A stretch of DNA of 64,000 nucleotides, from positions 62,001-126,000 of the forward strand of contig JAGPYM010000017.1 of assembly GCA_020736575.1 (NCBI GenBank). The letters are read 5' to 3'. The notes beneath the pieces were generated by a model, which searched no databases, had not been told where the DNA came from, and was given only the letters and a program-made list of their open reading frames with translations. Below, one piece after another: positions 52,981 through 64,000 of the stretch. Each line of letters starts with the position of its first letter. The stretch's first letter is position 1. This DNA comes from Thelonectria olida (taxonomy: Eukaryota > Ascomycota > Sordariomycetes > Hypocreales > Nectriaceae). The translations under genes and the position numbers were made by a program.

Positions 52981-54541
52981 AGCATGTCGCAAAAGAAATT
53001 GACGTTGAGTGGGTGGGGAAGGGATGCAAGCCGAGACAACGGACAAGTTGTGCGAATTTCATGACTTTGTTTGGTCAATTGAGAATTGGGATGAGCTGCA
53101 GGGGACGGGATACGTTGCTGGTCATGGCGGAATCTGCGATGATCTGAGATGGGCGGGGAGCAGGTGGGTTGCATTTTCGCGGGGGCTAGATAATGTCAGC
53201 TCAGGCATAGTTAATGAATGTTGGTTATGTTATCTAGCGGAAGCCAAGTGAGTGAAATATCGTGATGATGTGTCAATGGATGAGAAAGACGGACATGGGT
53301 GGTGACTTATGGACGATGAGTATTCGTACTACCTATTCGTAGTCCCTTTGCCCGCGATTGTTGGTGGCGGTCAGTTTGACAGTCGGGGAGAAGCCGAGAA
53401 ATGTTATAATTTTGGGCAGCCCACTTCCAAGCTTATCTCTCTGCGTCTCAGTTGAAGGAGCCAATGCCGTAGCGACAATACGAAGCACGTTGATGAGGAT
53501 CGGTTAGTGAATGGGTGTGGGACCGTGCCGAGGAAATTCCCGGATGCATGCATCTTGATCATTGTTCAAATCTGAAGTGTTTAGAGACGAGACGTTAGCG
53601 AGGGTTGATTCCATGTTTGGTTGGTGTTCGGGGAGAATATTGCCAACTTGTGATGAGTTGTGATGTATGAATGCTTGGGCATTGCTGAAAGGAATGGACG
53701 GATGAGCTCCCGGGTCGGTATGTGGGGAGGGAGAATTGCGTGTATTTTGCTGGACTACGTGACGGGAGGCAAAACAAGTCGCCACTGGTGTTTTTTTCTA
53801 CAATTCCGAAGAAGTGAATGAGAGCCATCAAGGTGAGGGAATGCCAGTGCTATTGTAATGCTATTCATTGGTGTTGACGAAGCCAATTCTGGACGCGAAA
53901 TGTCCCATCCATGACACCCAGCAGCCTTATAAGATGGAAGCCAGTCCAAAATGCGTCATCCTCCAGCCAGTGAGATGCCGCGCAAAAGGAAGCAAAAGCA
54001 AAAAAAGCAATAAAGAAAGGCGGTATCTTGATCTCGCTGCCGCCCGCATTGCCCCCGGTTCCCACGATTGGCCGCCTGAATTGGATGCCGGGCGCGCTTC
54101 CGTCTCTTCCCCGTTAGCCACTGCGCTACAGCACTGTACGAATTGCGGTCCCTCCATCTTCACACTGGATCACCACAACGTGCAAGCTCTGCCACTGCCG
54201 GGCCTTCAGTGACCCTTCAGCAGCCCTTTAGCGACCCTTAGAGACCCCTTGGCCCGGTCTGTGCCCTCGTCGGCGCCGAATTATCCGAGTATTTCCGACT
54301 GCAGGAGCCATTATTTTTCCTGCCTCCCCAAACCGCCGGGCCCGCTTTGTCCCCCCCCCAGACGAAGTAGGAAAAGAACTCACCTCCAAACAGAGCCGAA
54401 ACTTTTTTTCCCTCTCCCACTTCTCTTCCTCTCTTCAACAGCCCTCTCGACCACCTTCGTCGCACCCAGTCCGAATCGCTTCAATTCGGACAATCCCTCC
54501 ACTCAGTTCTTTGTCCTAGTCGACTTGTTCATCCCTTCACA
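52981..54541. other. Intergenic region, 1.6 kb
   Basis: No supported gene. Bases 54207-54260 contain short direct repeats (gacccttcagcagccctttagcgaccctta). The last 150 bases are pyrimidine-rich and serve as the MIR1 promoter/leader. Confidence 0.55.
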
Positions 54542-55759
54542 ATGGCTGCCGCTGTCACCAAGGCCGCCGAGCCCGAGAAGCTCTCCGGCTTTGGCCTCTA
54601 CTCGCGATTCGCCCTCGCCGGTGCCGTCTGCTGCTCCATCACCCACGGTGGCCTCACCCCCGTCGATGTGTACGTTTTCTGAACTGTCTTGCGCCCTTGT
54701 TCGCACTCAATTGCCGTCAATCGCCATGTTCCCGACCAAGAAACGTGTCCCGATAAGCGGATTGCCAAATCCCTTCGGCAGTGGCGGACAAGAGCTCGAG
54801 ATGACGACCTCCCCGAATGAACTTCAAAGCTGACAACGATTGCCTTACAGCGTCAAGACCCGTATCCAGCTCGACCCCGTCACCTACAACCGAGGTCTCA
54901 TCGGTGGCTTCCGCCAGGTCGTCCAGAACGAGGGTGCTGGTGCCCTCCTGACTGGTGCCGGCCCTACCTTTGCTGGTTACTTCCTCCAGGGTGCCTTCAA
55001 GTTCGGTGGTTATGAGTTCTTCAAGCAACAGTGCATTGACAAGCTCGGCTACGAGACAGCCAAGAACAACCGTACTTCTGTCTACCTCGTCTCCGCTGCT
55101 TGCGCCGAGTTCTTCGCCGATATCGCTCTCTGCCCCCTTGAGGCCACCCGTATCCGTCTCGTCTCTGAGCCCACCTACGCCAACGGCCTCATTGGCGGTT
55201 TCTCCAAGATGCTCAAGAACGAGGGTGTTGGTGCTTTCTACGCTGGTTTCGGACCCATCCTCTTCAAGCAGTAAGTTCTACGTCTCCGGACATCAATAGG
55301 GACCAGCACGTACTGACTTCAATCAGGATCCCTTACACCATGACCAAGTTCGTCGTGTACGAGAAGGTCGCCGAGGCCATCTACCGCGTCTTCCCCAAGA
55401 AGGACATGTCCGACGGTATGCAGACCACCGTCAACTTGGGCTCCGGTCTCATGGCCGGTTTCGCCGCCGCCATTGTCTCCCAGCCCGCCGATACCATGCT
55501 CTCCAAGATCAACAAGACCAAGGGTCTTCCCGGTGAGGGCACCACCAGCCGTCTTATCAAGATCGCTAAGGAGCTCGGCCTCCGCGGCTCCTACACCGGT
55601 ATTGGTGCCCGTCTGTTCATGGTCGGAACTCTCACTGCCGGTCAATTCGCCATCTACGGTATGTTCAATCGCCTCTTGTTATAAATGCGTTACTAATATG
55701 ACCCAGGTGACGTGAAGCGTCTATTGAACGCCACCGGTGGTGTTGAGATTGCTGCTTAA
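54542..55759 (+). CDS. MIR1: Mitochondrial phosphate carrier
   Basis: Inner-membrane carrier importing phosphate with a proton for ATP synthesis. Exons 54542-54669, 54851-55270, 55327-55658 and 55707-55759 give 310 residues; introns are 181, 56 and 48 nt. Three mitochondrial-carrier repeats carry the signatures [18 protein letters not shown] and PADTMLSKI. The sequence tracks yeast Mir1 closely ([47 protein letters not shown]), which separates it from other carriers. There is no long cleavable presequence, as in yeast Mir1. The first intron is longer than the gene's others, a common place for regulatory sequence in such genes. Confidence 0.96.
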
Positions 55760-56506
55760 ACTCATGTCACGATGAAAGGAGGTGCTGTTGAAGTAAGGGA
55801 GAAGGTTCCTGAGCGCCGCGGCCTGTGCAGTGCCCAAGAGCTGGGACTGTTGACAGTGCCGCGTGCTCAACGTGTGCATATAGAAGCGGGCGGTAATACG
55901 GCTCGCGGGGGCAAGTCCGAAAATAATCCAGACGGTCTGGGAACGTTGGACCTTTTGGGGACGTTTGTGTTGTGTCGTCTTCAATGTTTGCCTGTGATTT
56001 GAAGCATAGAGTGGGCAGACGGGTGGCATCCCCGCCGAAGGGTTGTATAATAGTCTACTTTTTTATGCGTTCTTGAAAAATCAATCATAGACTTGAAAAT
56101 ATCTGTCCGAATTACACGTAACTGGATTGCTGGGATGATGCCGGAACTGTTCGTGTTGGTGATTTTGAGGGGGAAGCTTGATAGATGGTACCTTCACCAC
56201 AACACACGGCAGAAGGTAGAACAACTACGAATAAAGAACAGAAGAAAGCGCGAGGAACAGACTAAATGAAAGTGGTTTTATTAATTCTCCCAGCCATATG
56301 AACAAACCAATGAAGAATACCTACTTCGTAGTCACGGTGGTTAAGGCGGTTCAAAAGCTCATTGCAGCTTGCTGATAAGCATCCTTATCAGCTGCTACCG
56401 CCTTTTTTTTTCTTGCCAAAATCTCTTCCTCCATCAGTCCCCCACCAAACGAGCCTGGTGAAGACCAACCACCATCACATTTAATTACAGCAATCGGGCC
56501 GTCACG
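55760..56506. other. Intergenic region between MIR1 and SDA1
   Basis: About 750 nt with MIR1 3' UTR and SDA1 promoter. The T-run at 56404-56411 is the only low-complexity feature. Confidence 0.55.
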
Positions 56507-58815
56507 ATGAAACGCAAAGTCGCAGCGCTCGAGAAGATCGATGCGGACTTGTAAGTCGCATAGAACCATAACCTTTCAGCAGAACTGACAGCGTTGCAGC
56601 GCGAGTCTTCAGCAAAAAATCCGTCGCGATCCCAAGTATGTCGCCCAACCTTCATTTCGACACAACTCTCGCTAACCTTGCGGCTAGATCGTACAAGGAT
56701 GATTTCCTGAAGCAATGGGAGCAGTACGAGGCCCAGCGCGAGATCTTTCTGGTGTCCCCGTCCACCGCTTCCGCCGAAACCGTCGAGTCTTTCCACAACA
56801 TCATCGATCTGATCGCTCACGTCGCCGAATGCTACAAGGAAGAGACGCAGTCTTTCCCAGACGATCTCAGCTCCATCCTGATCCAGCATCATGTCATTCT
56901 TCACCCGGAGCTCCGGGAGAAGATCGTTGGCAGTCTGATGCTGCTAAAGCGCAAGGATCTGATCGACTCCAACACTGCCCTCACCACCCTCTTCCCCATT
57001 CTTGTTTCGTCGCCCAGCAAGAGTCTGCGAGCGCTCCTCTTCCAGAAGATCCTGAGCGACCTGCGGAACTCTAATACCAAGTCCATCAACCACCCTCTCA
57101 ACCGCACCATCCAGACCGTCCTCTACAACCTCATCACAGCCGATCGGACCTCGCCACGAGCAATCTGGGCCATCAAGCTGACGCGCGAGATGTGGAAGCG
57201 CCAACTGTGGACGGACGCGAAGCCCGTTGATGTCATGAGGGAGGCCTGTCTTTCTGAAAATGAAAAGGTTGTGGTCGGTGCTGTGCGTTTCTTCCTTGGC
57301 GGAGACCAGGAGCGAGAGGAGCTCGAGGACGAAAGCAGCGACGAGGAGGTTGATCTGAGCAAGATCAGGCATCAGATCGGTATCAACAAGAAGAGCAACA
57401 AGCAGAAGAGGACGTACAAGAACGCCATGGACAAGGTGAAGCGAGCGGAGCGAAAGAAATCGAAGCCTCATCCACTCAATTTCTCTGCGCTACACCTCCT
57501 TCACGACCCACAGGAGTTTGCAGAGCAGCTTTTCTCGAAGCACCTACAGAACACCAAGACCAAGCTGTCGCTCGATACGAAGTTGCTGGTCCTCCAGCTC
57601 GTCACCCGACTCGTGGGTCTGCACAAGCTGACTATCGTTCCTCTCTACTCGTGGTTTATCAAGTTCCTCATCCCCCGGCAACAATCCGTCACCTCTTTCT
57701 TGGCTTCTCTAGCCCAGGCCGTTCACAACCTGGTGCCTCCGGATGCCCTCGAGCCTTTGATCCAAAAGATTGCAAACGAGTTCGTGTCAGAAGCTGCTGC
57801 CGCCGAGGTTGCTGCCGCCGGTCTCAACTCGATTCGAGAAATCTGCGCTCGACAGCCTCTAGCAATGACCGACACCTTGCTGCAAGATTTGGTTCAGTAC
57901 AGAAAGAGTAAAGACAAGGGTGTGATGATGGCTGCAAAGGGTCTGTTGTCCCTTTACCGAGAAGTCGGTGCTGAGTTGTTGAAGAAGCGAGACCGTGGAA
58001 AGGATGCTACGATGGGTCTGAAGAGTGGCATTCAGCACCAGCGCAAGTTTGGCGAAGAGGAGCAGGGTGGAATTGAGGGCATCGAGTTATTGGCAAAGTG
58101 GAAAGAAGAAGAACGAAAGAAGAAGCGACTGGCAAAGGGTCTGCCAGAGAAGGCTGGAAGCGATGAGGAGGAGGATGACGGGTTCCAGTCAGACGAGTGG
58201 GAGGTCGACTCGGATGATAGCAGCGATTCCGGCGATTGGATCAATGTCGACCATTCCTCGGATGAAGAAGAAGAACCAGTGTCGAAGAAGCAGAAGACTG
58301 AGGGCGAGGACGATTCTGACGACGAGGATGAGGATGAAGAGGACAAGGAAGCAGAGCTCGAGCGCATCGCCAAGCTGGCTACGACTACCATTCTGACCCC
58401 GGCGGATTTGGCCAAGCTCCAGGAGTTGAGGATGACTGCCTCGGTCGAGAAGACTCTTGGCCGCAATCGCAAGCAGAACCAGGAAGACCGCCATCGCGAC
58501 GACGGCCTGACGGCAGAGCAGATTGAGGCTCCGGCCCGCCTGCGCAAGCTGTCCAAGGAAGAGAAGGTCGCCCTCGCCAAGGAGGGCAAGCCGGATCGCG
58601 CCGAGCACAAGAGCACGGGGGCGATCCGCAAGTCCAAGAAGGAGGCGGCAGGCAAGAGCACGAGCAACCGGGAGAAGCAGCGCAAGAAGAACTTCTTGAT
58701 GACGCTGGGCAAGGCCAAGAGCAAGCAGAAGAGGAGTTTGGTGGAGACGAGGAAGGTGTTGAGGGGACACGTTGAGAGGAGTACGCGTGGAGGACGACGT
58801 AGGAACGGAACGTAA
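56507..58815 (+). CDS. SDA1: Sda1, nuclear 60S ribosomal subunit biogenesis protein
   Basis: Essential nucleolar/nuclear factor for pre-60S maturation and export, also tied to G1 progression in yeast. Exons 56507-56550, 56600-56635 and 56688-58815 give 735 residues; two short introns (49 and 52 nt) lie at the very 5' end. Splicing yields MKRKVAALEKIDADLFASLQQKIRRDPKSYKDDFLKQW, matching the conserved N-terminus. The helical-repeat body includes LIAHVAECYKEE, LREKIVGSLMLLKRKDLID and MDKVKRAERKKSK. The C-terminal third has acidic clusters (EEEDDGFQSDEWE, DDSDDEDEDEEDKE). It ends with basic nuclear-signal-like repeats (SNREKQRKKNFLM; SKQKRSLVETRKVLRGH), all typical of Sda1. Length is normal. Confidence 0.96.
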
Positions 58816-61800
58816 AAGTCTTTTCGTGGTTGTTTCTAGATGGGATAAAACGGGGTTGATGAAGAATAATAGTTCTTGGGTTTGGTTTGTGAAGAAGATA
58901 GACCACAGTCAACAATGCGAGCTATTTGGGTGATAGATACGGACACCAGGACAGAGATCCCTCGCGACTAAACATGTTGTCCCGCTCATTGCTGTACCAA
59001 CGACAACCTCGAGGGATCGGAAAAGCAAAATGATATCCAACAAGTTATTTTGCATTCAGTACCTAGGTACTCCCCTCTATCTAGCTTCAACGCTTTCGTC
59101 GGCTCATCTACAATGGAGCAGTTTATGACTTCCTTATTACTTTTATCGCCCAGACACCCCTCTCATAGCCATTGGTTGTGTCCTAATCGCCAGAATCGAG
59201 TCCTTTCGAACAAGGGGCCACTTGCTACCTTGTGTCTGCGTCGACGACCGCGGAAATCAATATGGGCCATCGGACAGCCAATACCGCAAACGTCGATTGC
59301 GAGCCGCTGACGTGGCACTGAGTTACTGGCTGAAGGGCTTTCTCTCCGTGCCGTCGTTAGGTCGCTGGCTTGGGTCTATATATAAGGTTGGGAAGGGATG
59401 CGTAGCTGGGACAGGTTTGTAGTGTGTGTGCCAGTTTCGTGAATCATTCCCGTACATGGAGGCTCTCGAGACGATAACCGACTGTGCCTTTCGCCCGTGC
59501 TGTGGCCGATTGCGATTATAGTGTTTGAGACGCACCGTCCAAGAAGACAGAAACGAACCCGCAAGGGAGCCAAGGCCGGGTATATCTGCTTCTTCCTTGG
59601 TCGTGAAATTCTTGTGTGTTCAGCTGGCACCACAGTCGAACCTCCCGGAGGGAGACCTTTGCGACTGGGTGATCCGATGAAACAGATGCGATTCTCTCGG
59701 CGCCATCGCGCATGGGTAGCTCATTTTCGATATGTTGGAGTTTGGAGTGAACATGCTGGTTCCTGCTCCTTACTCTGTGCAACGAGTCGAAGCCGAGCGC
59801 ACAGAGTATAGCGATTGTGCCATGCAATCTCGCGACGTGTCCGGGCATGAGGCACTTGCTGCAAACTTTGCTGCAGTATATATAACGAACGCACCTTGCG
59901 CCATTCGAGGATGTCGTCCGAAGCAAACACGGTTCAATGCTCTCTTGGTGGACCACCCAGGCATCCATGCGTGGGTGCGCCATGGGCCGATAGGCGAGAT
60001 TGGCCTCCCGTACCAGGCGAGATAGGTGGTCTCTGTCGAGAAGCAATATGGCCGAGTTGGGCTCTGCGGTGTGCGGTGGGTCGGCGGACAGCATAGTCGC
60101 AAGGTCGAGCAATCTCTGGAGCTCGTCCAGTCATCATCGGCCAGCTCTCTCAGCAGATCGTCCGCCGCGACCGAAGACGCTCGAGGACCGGCAGGAAAAG
60201 GCATCGGCCGTTCAATTGCAGCATCGAAGTGAAGGCCGCCGGAATGTTGGGTAGCGGCTGGGGGACTGATTCCGTCACCAGCCCCAGGCCATGGAGATTG
60301 ATGATAGATAGAGAGCTAGCCTCGGCCCCAGACGCGTATGCGTGCATGAAGAAGCGGCCGTTCAAGGGGCTATCCACGTCCTGCACCGCCGGCAAGATGT
60401 ACCCAGCGAGTGAATCCATCCGTATCCTTGCTCCACGGCGGCGTGCACACAAAATATACCATCGGAGAGAGGCTGACGCTGGCCGTAGGGTCTTTGGGTT
60501 GTGTGAGGACTTTCAGCATCGGCCTAAATGTGCCTCTCAGGGGTACAGTACTGATCCTGTAGGCTGTTTTCGTTTTCCTTTATTGCCCTGCCTCATAGTC
60601 GAAACAAAGCCTTCCCAGCGAGTTTCCGGGCGGCACCCCCAGGATGATGACTGTGTTGATTTGGTGGAAGTCGTCATGTGCTGCATCACAGAGGAACTAT
60701 TGAAGTCGGGCTGGTTAATCCAGAGACAGCCAGTGGTACAGTAGCCCGGGGACGTACCCAGTTCTAAGCTACATAGCTTAGCGAGGAGCTGGCCGCAGGA
60801 GGCGGCGGTCCTAGCAATGGCCGGAAGTTAGGTTTTGTCGCATATAGGATCTGGTCCTATCTCGTCTGAAGGCGCCAGTTTGCGCGGGTGTCTTTTGCGA
60901 CAACAAAGAACCAGCGATGGCATCACTCATGGCGTCGTCTTGTGCGCTGTCTACGAGCGATCAGGTCAGCCTCGCCATTTTCAGACGGGTTGGGGAGCGT
61001 GAGAGAAGGAGAACTTACGGCTGTCCGAACTCTTCGAGCGGCGTTTGATTTTCAGTGGCATATATAGTCTGTGCTGGAACGACATCCCATGTCATGACCG
61101 TATCACTTCCAGCTGGGTTTGGCGAACCATCGGCAATGGGCTGTTGCAATCCTTGGTCGTGTTCAGGTGTTGGTTGCCCTGTCCTTTGAGCATGAAGAAG
61201 CTTCTCGTTTTGACCTGCTGGTTTTGCATCGCGTCCTGGTCAGTGTTATCGCTTCGTATAGGCCCGTCCGCTGTCGACAGTGCATAGTAACAAAGGGAAG
61301 CCTGGTTAGCGGTTAGTTGTACAGTCGGCGAGTGTCGTGGGAGGATATTAACTTTTCCTTCGATCTCTCTAACCCGCGGATGACTGGAAGGGGGAAAATA
61401 TAATATAATCTGAAAATGGATGACGGGTCATAACTAGGGGCGCATCATCAGGGGCAGACGCCTGAGTTTTAACAATACTTGAGCGGTGAGAGCTCTACGC
61501 TTGGTGAAACGGAAATATTCTTCTGGAATATCTTCTCATTACACCTAGATCTGCCATTTTCGTTTGCCCGGGCCATGTGGTTTCATATTGCCGTGTGTTT
61601 GGGTTACATTTAGAAGAGCGCCTCCTACAACCCTTCGCTGACTTGATACCCGTCCCCGATCACGATAGCAAAGCATGGCATCAGGTCCGCTCTCCTACGA
61701 TCAAATTGATAGGCCCTGCGTCCATTGACTCATTTCGGCTTCTGCAACATTCGGACGGTCGCCAGCCGTTGTTTGTCGACCTTTCCGGGTTTGGCAAAGA

Positions 61801-64000
61801 GAGGCGAGTTTTTGGCGGGTGTCAGATTGCTTGGTGCGACGTCAGTGAGGAGTTTTTCGTGTGCATTCGTAGGTGATCGGGATGAGGCATGAAGGTCGGG
61901 ATCATCAGCGCCTACCCCAGCTGAGGCTGTGTCGGTCGCTGACTGGATGTGAGGCAGTCTTTGGGCATCATGGTCCGTTTCACCAGTCTCCCGTCGTGAG
62001 GCAATACTCAATATTGTATCTGCTCTGGGAAACGACAGGTTCCGATGAGCAAGCAAGCCCACGTCGTACTCATTCAGTGCATTTCGTGGTTGGTCGGGGC
62101 AGGGCGGTCAGGACGAGGAGCAAGCCGAAGTTGTCCACCTGATTATCTCGGCAAAGCAAGGCGGCTTGCCGAAACAACACGCAAGCTTGGTCAACGCGTT
62201 TGATCCTGGTAATTTGTATGGTGCAAGGCGCGTGGGACAAGATAGTCCGTGCCAAAATGGGGACTTCAATAATGCAGGTACGAATAACAGGTATGGTGTG
62301 AGAAGGCCGCTACCTTGGAGGAAACGGAAAGCAATGCGAGGTATTCATGGTCATGTGAAGAATGACCTTTATCGTCGGTGACTTTGGATTCCGGTATTGA
62401 GATGAGTTAGCCAAACGCGTCTACATCGCGTCTTTCTAAAGCGCTTCAATTTCCGATCAAGGTGAGCCGCGTCTCCACTTTTCCGGCCCCGTCCCGGGGA
62501 GCCTCATGCGGCTCTGCCGGCAAGGACTACCCTAGAGCTCAGGCTGAAACAACAATATTGATCTATTTCGATGTATTCCGAGAAAATATCGTCATTTCAC
62601 AGTGGTATTCGGGATCAGAAGACTTGAGATTCCCCAGGGACAATCAGTTGATGCGTCAAATGCAATGTTGACCGATTTTCGCCTATATGCAAACCCTGCA
62701 TGGAAATTGGACATGGTGTTTTCACGAGCCTCATCCAAGCAACCCGATTTGCCGACAACCCTGTCCCTACAACAGAGTAAACATGATGCATGAATCTTGT
62801 CTGCAAATTTTCATCAAGTGAGCCAACACTCAAGATCTATTAACCACGACAGATTTAGTTGGACAACAGTGATGTACTAGTAATGACTATCCGTCTTCTC
62901 CTAGTACTCTACTTGTCTACCCAACACTTCCAGTTACAAGTTACGAGCATGCACAGCAGATCATGTCCCAAGATCTCGAATTGATAACCCACAGGTAGGT
63001 TGCAACGCTGCACGCAAACACACCAAGCACTGTCACGCAACCACCCCTTTATATTCGGGATCCGACCGACCTGCCCAATCGGAGAGAGGCCCGTGATATC
63101 TCCTCGACGACAAAACCCACAGAATTGCGAGCTCAACACGATACTGGCGATTATCTCGAAGCCCAACGCATTCTTTGCATATCTCGGCTGCAGTCTTGGG
63201 CGGTGATAGGGCTGCGAGCTGACGGCTCCACCATCACCAGACTCGGCCTCCTACGCGGCATGTCCGAACAAGGTCGGTGAGAGCACCACTGATAATATGT
63301 GAAATCACGGGACACACCGGCTCATTTGTGTCCGCGTCGACTGACTCGGCTCCTGCTTCGGTGGCGGTGTCCCGTTTATTCGCCCACCTAGGTGAAATAC
63401 CGAGACACGGTCTCACCACGGCCCGCCTGGATCCAGACCTTGGGGGTCCGGGGTTTGGGAGAAGGGATTTGAAGAAAATTTACCTTTTCTCGTGGAGCCG
63501 GATGCTTGAAAGGGGGGAATCTACGAGGGGCGAGTTGTGTTCGCTTATGTGTGCAGCCTGGTTACTTGCAGTGGTTGAAGCACGCACATCATATCATCAA
63601 AGCCTACGTTTCCCATAGAGGTTGATGGACCCAGTAAGAATACTATGCAAACCGTTTGGAATGCCAAGCATTCCAGCCCAAGTAGTTACTGAAACGTTCC
63701 CTAACGGTCCACCAAGACGGCAACATTCCAACGGCCGAAGCCACGTTCCAGAAGCACGGGAGAACACCATGTTTTACCTACAGGGCTGGACCGCCATCCC
63801 AGCCTCAAAACGGCCGACATAACGGGCGACACCCTATCAAAACCCCCACGTCTTCACCGAGGGGCTCTCGAATACGGTGACGTTATCTCACCTTGACAAC
63901 TTCCCACGTCCGGTGGAGTCGACTGGCGATGTGGTTGGGCCTTTGTGGTCCCACATGGCGTGTTGGATAGGTGAGCGATGAATCAAGAGCAGACCGAGCT
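58816..64000. other. Right-hand 5.2 kb without an intact gene
   Basis: No open frame above about 200 codons and none with a recognisable domain. The block 59516-60452 on the minus strand has protein-like composition but is split over three registers. From 60750 to 64000 frames are short. TATA-like sequences occur at 59378-59383 and 59876-59882 without a clear gene behind them. The window may cut a gene whose start lies beyond 64000. Confidence 0.5.
59770..60452 (-). pseudogene. Possible decayed coding block (minus strand), unknown family
   Basis: Reading the minus strand, one register gives MDSLAGYILPAVQDVDSP and continues to about 60180. A second gives AADDLLRELADDDW. A third, from about 60130 down, gives LLDLATMLSADPPHTAEPNS and RMDAWVVHQESIEPC. 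Each looks like part of a soluble helical protein, but no single frame joins them and no intron with good signals does so. It may be a frameshifted gene relic. The evidence is compositional only, and I recognise no family. Confidence 0.25.

Noticed and set aside
54249..54833. 194-codon plus-strand frame over MIR1 exon 1
   Set aside because: Different register from the carrier; the MIR1 frame gives a complete conserved protein.
1..64000. CRISPR arrays, insertion sequences, operons, ribosome binding sites
   Set aside because: Eukaryotic nuclear DNA; no regularly spaced repeats of that kind, no transposase gene and no terminal inverted repeats were seen.

Overview
The window is nuclear DNA of a filamentous ascomycete (Pezizomycotina, most likely a Sordariomycete; the genus cannot be fixed by eye). 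Protein-coding genes carry short 45-65 nt GT-AG introns with CTAAC-like branch sites, leaders are pyrimidine-rich, tRNA genes contain an intron next to the anticodon, and the families are typical of moulds: LaeA-like methyltransferase, NACHT-ankyrin protein, FucP-type sugar transporter, secreted type-B carboxylesterase. I found 16 protein-coding genes and three copies of one tRNA gene. Exons were built by hand from splice signals and reading-frame closure.

Layout: 1-1339 is the 3' part of a protein tyrosine phosphatase. 3398-6433 is a Tcp11/SOK1-like protein with an IQ motif. 7.0-10.5 kb holds an FucP-type MFS transporter flanked by two tRNA-Gly(GCC) genes. 10.9-12.6 kb encodes an unusual four-exon His-rich, low-complexity protein. 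14.5-16.7 kb is a flavin monooxygenase with a puzzling 3' end. 16.9-22.3 kb is a compact housekeeping block: TRM6, ARPC3 (ARC18) and an unknown fungal protein. 24.8-26.5 kb is a secreted carboxylesterase. 27.2-36.1 kb has three minus-strand genes: an M1 aminopeptidase, a LaeA-like methyltransferase with an apparently damaged splice acceptor, and a PHO89/pho-4 phosphate symporter. 36-45.9 kb is gene-poor and holds the third tRNA-Gly and a secreted Cys-containing protein with duplicated Kex2-type sites. 46-53 kb has a small Ser-rich protein and a 2011-residue intronless NACHT-ankyrin protein. 54.5-58.8 kb has mitochondrial phosphate carrier MIR1 and ribosome-biogenesis factor SDA1. 58.8-64 kb has no intact gene that I can support.

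The genes do not form an obvious pathway cluster; housekeeping genes are interspersed with accessory ones. PHO89-type uptake and MIR1 both handle phosphate, but they lie about 18 kb apart with no sign of shared control. The best candidates for something undescribed are the His-rich gene, whose last three exons are phase-symmetric modules that each open with a C-H-x(3,4)-C-H motif, and the secreted protein whose pro-region carries a tandem duplication ending in Lys-Arg sites.
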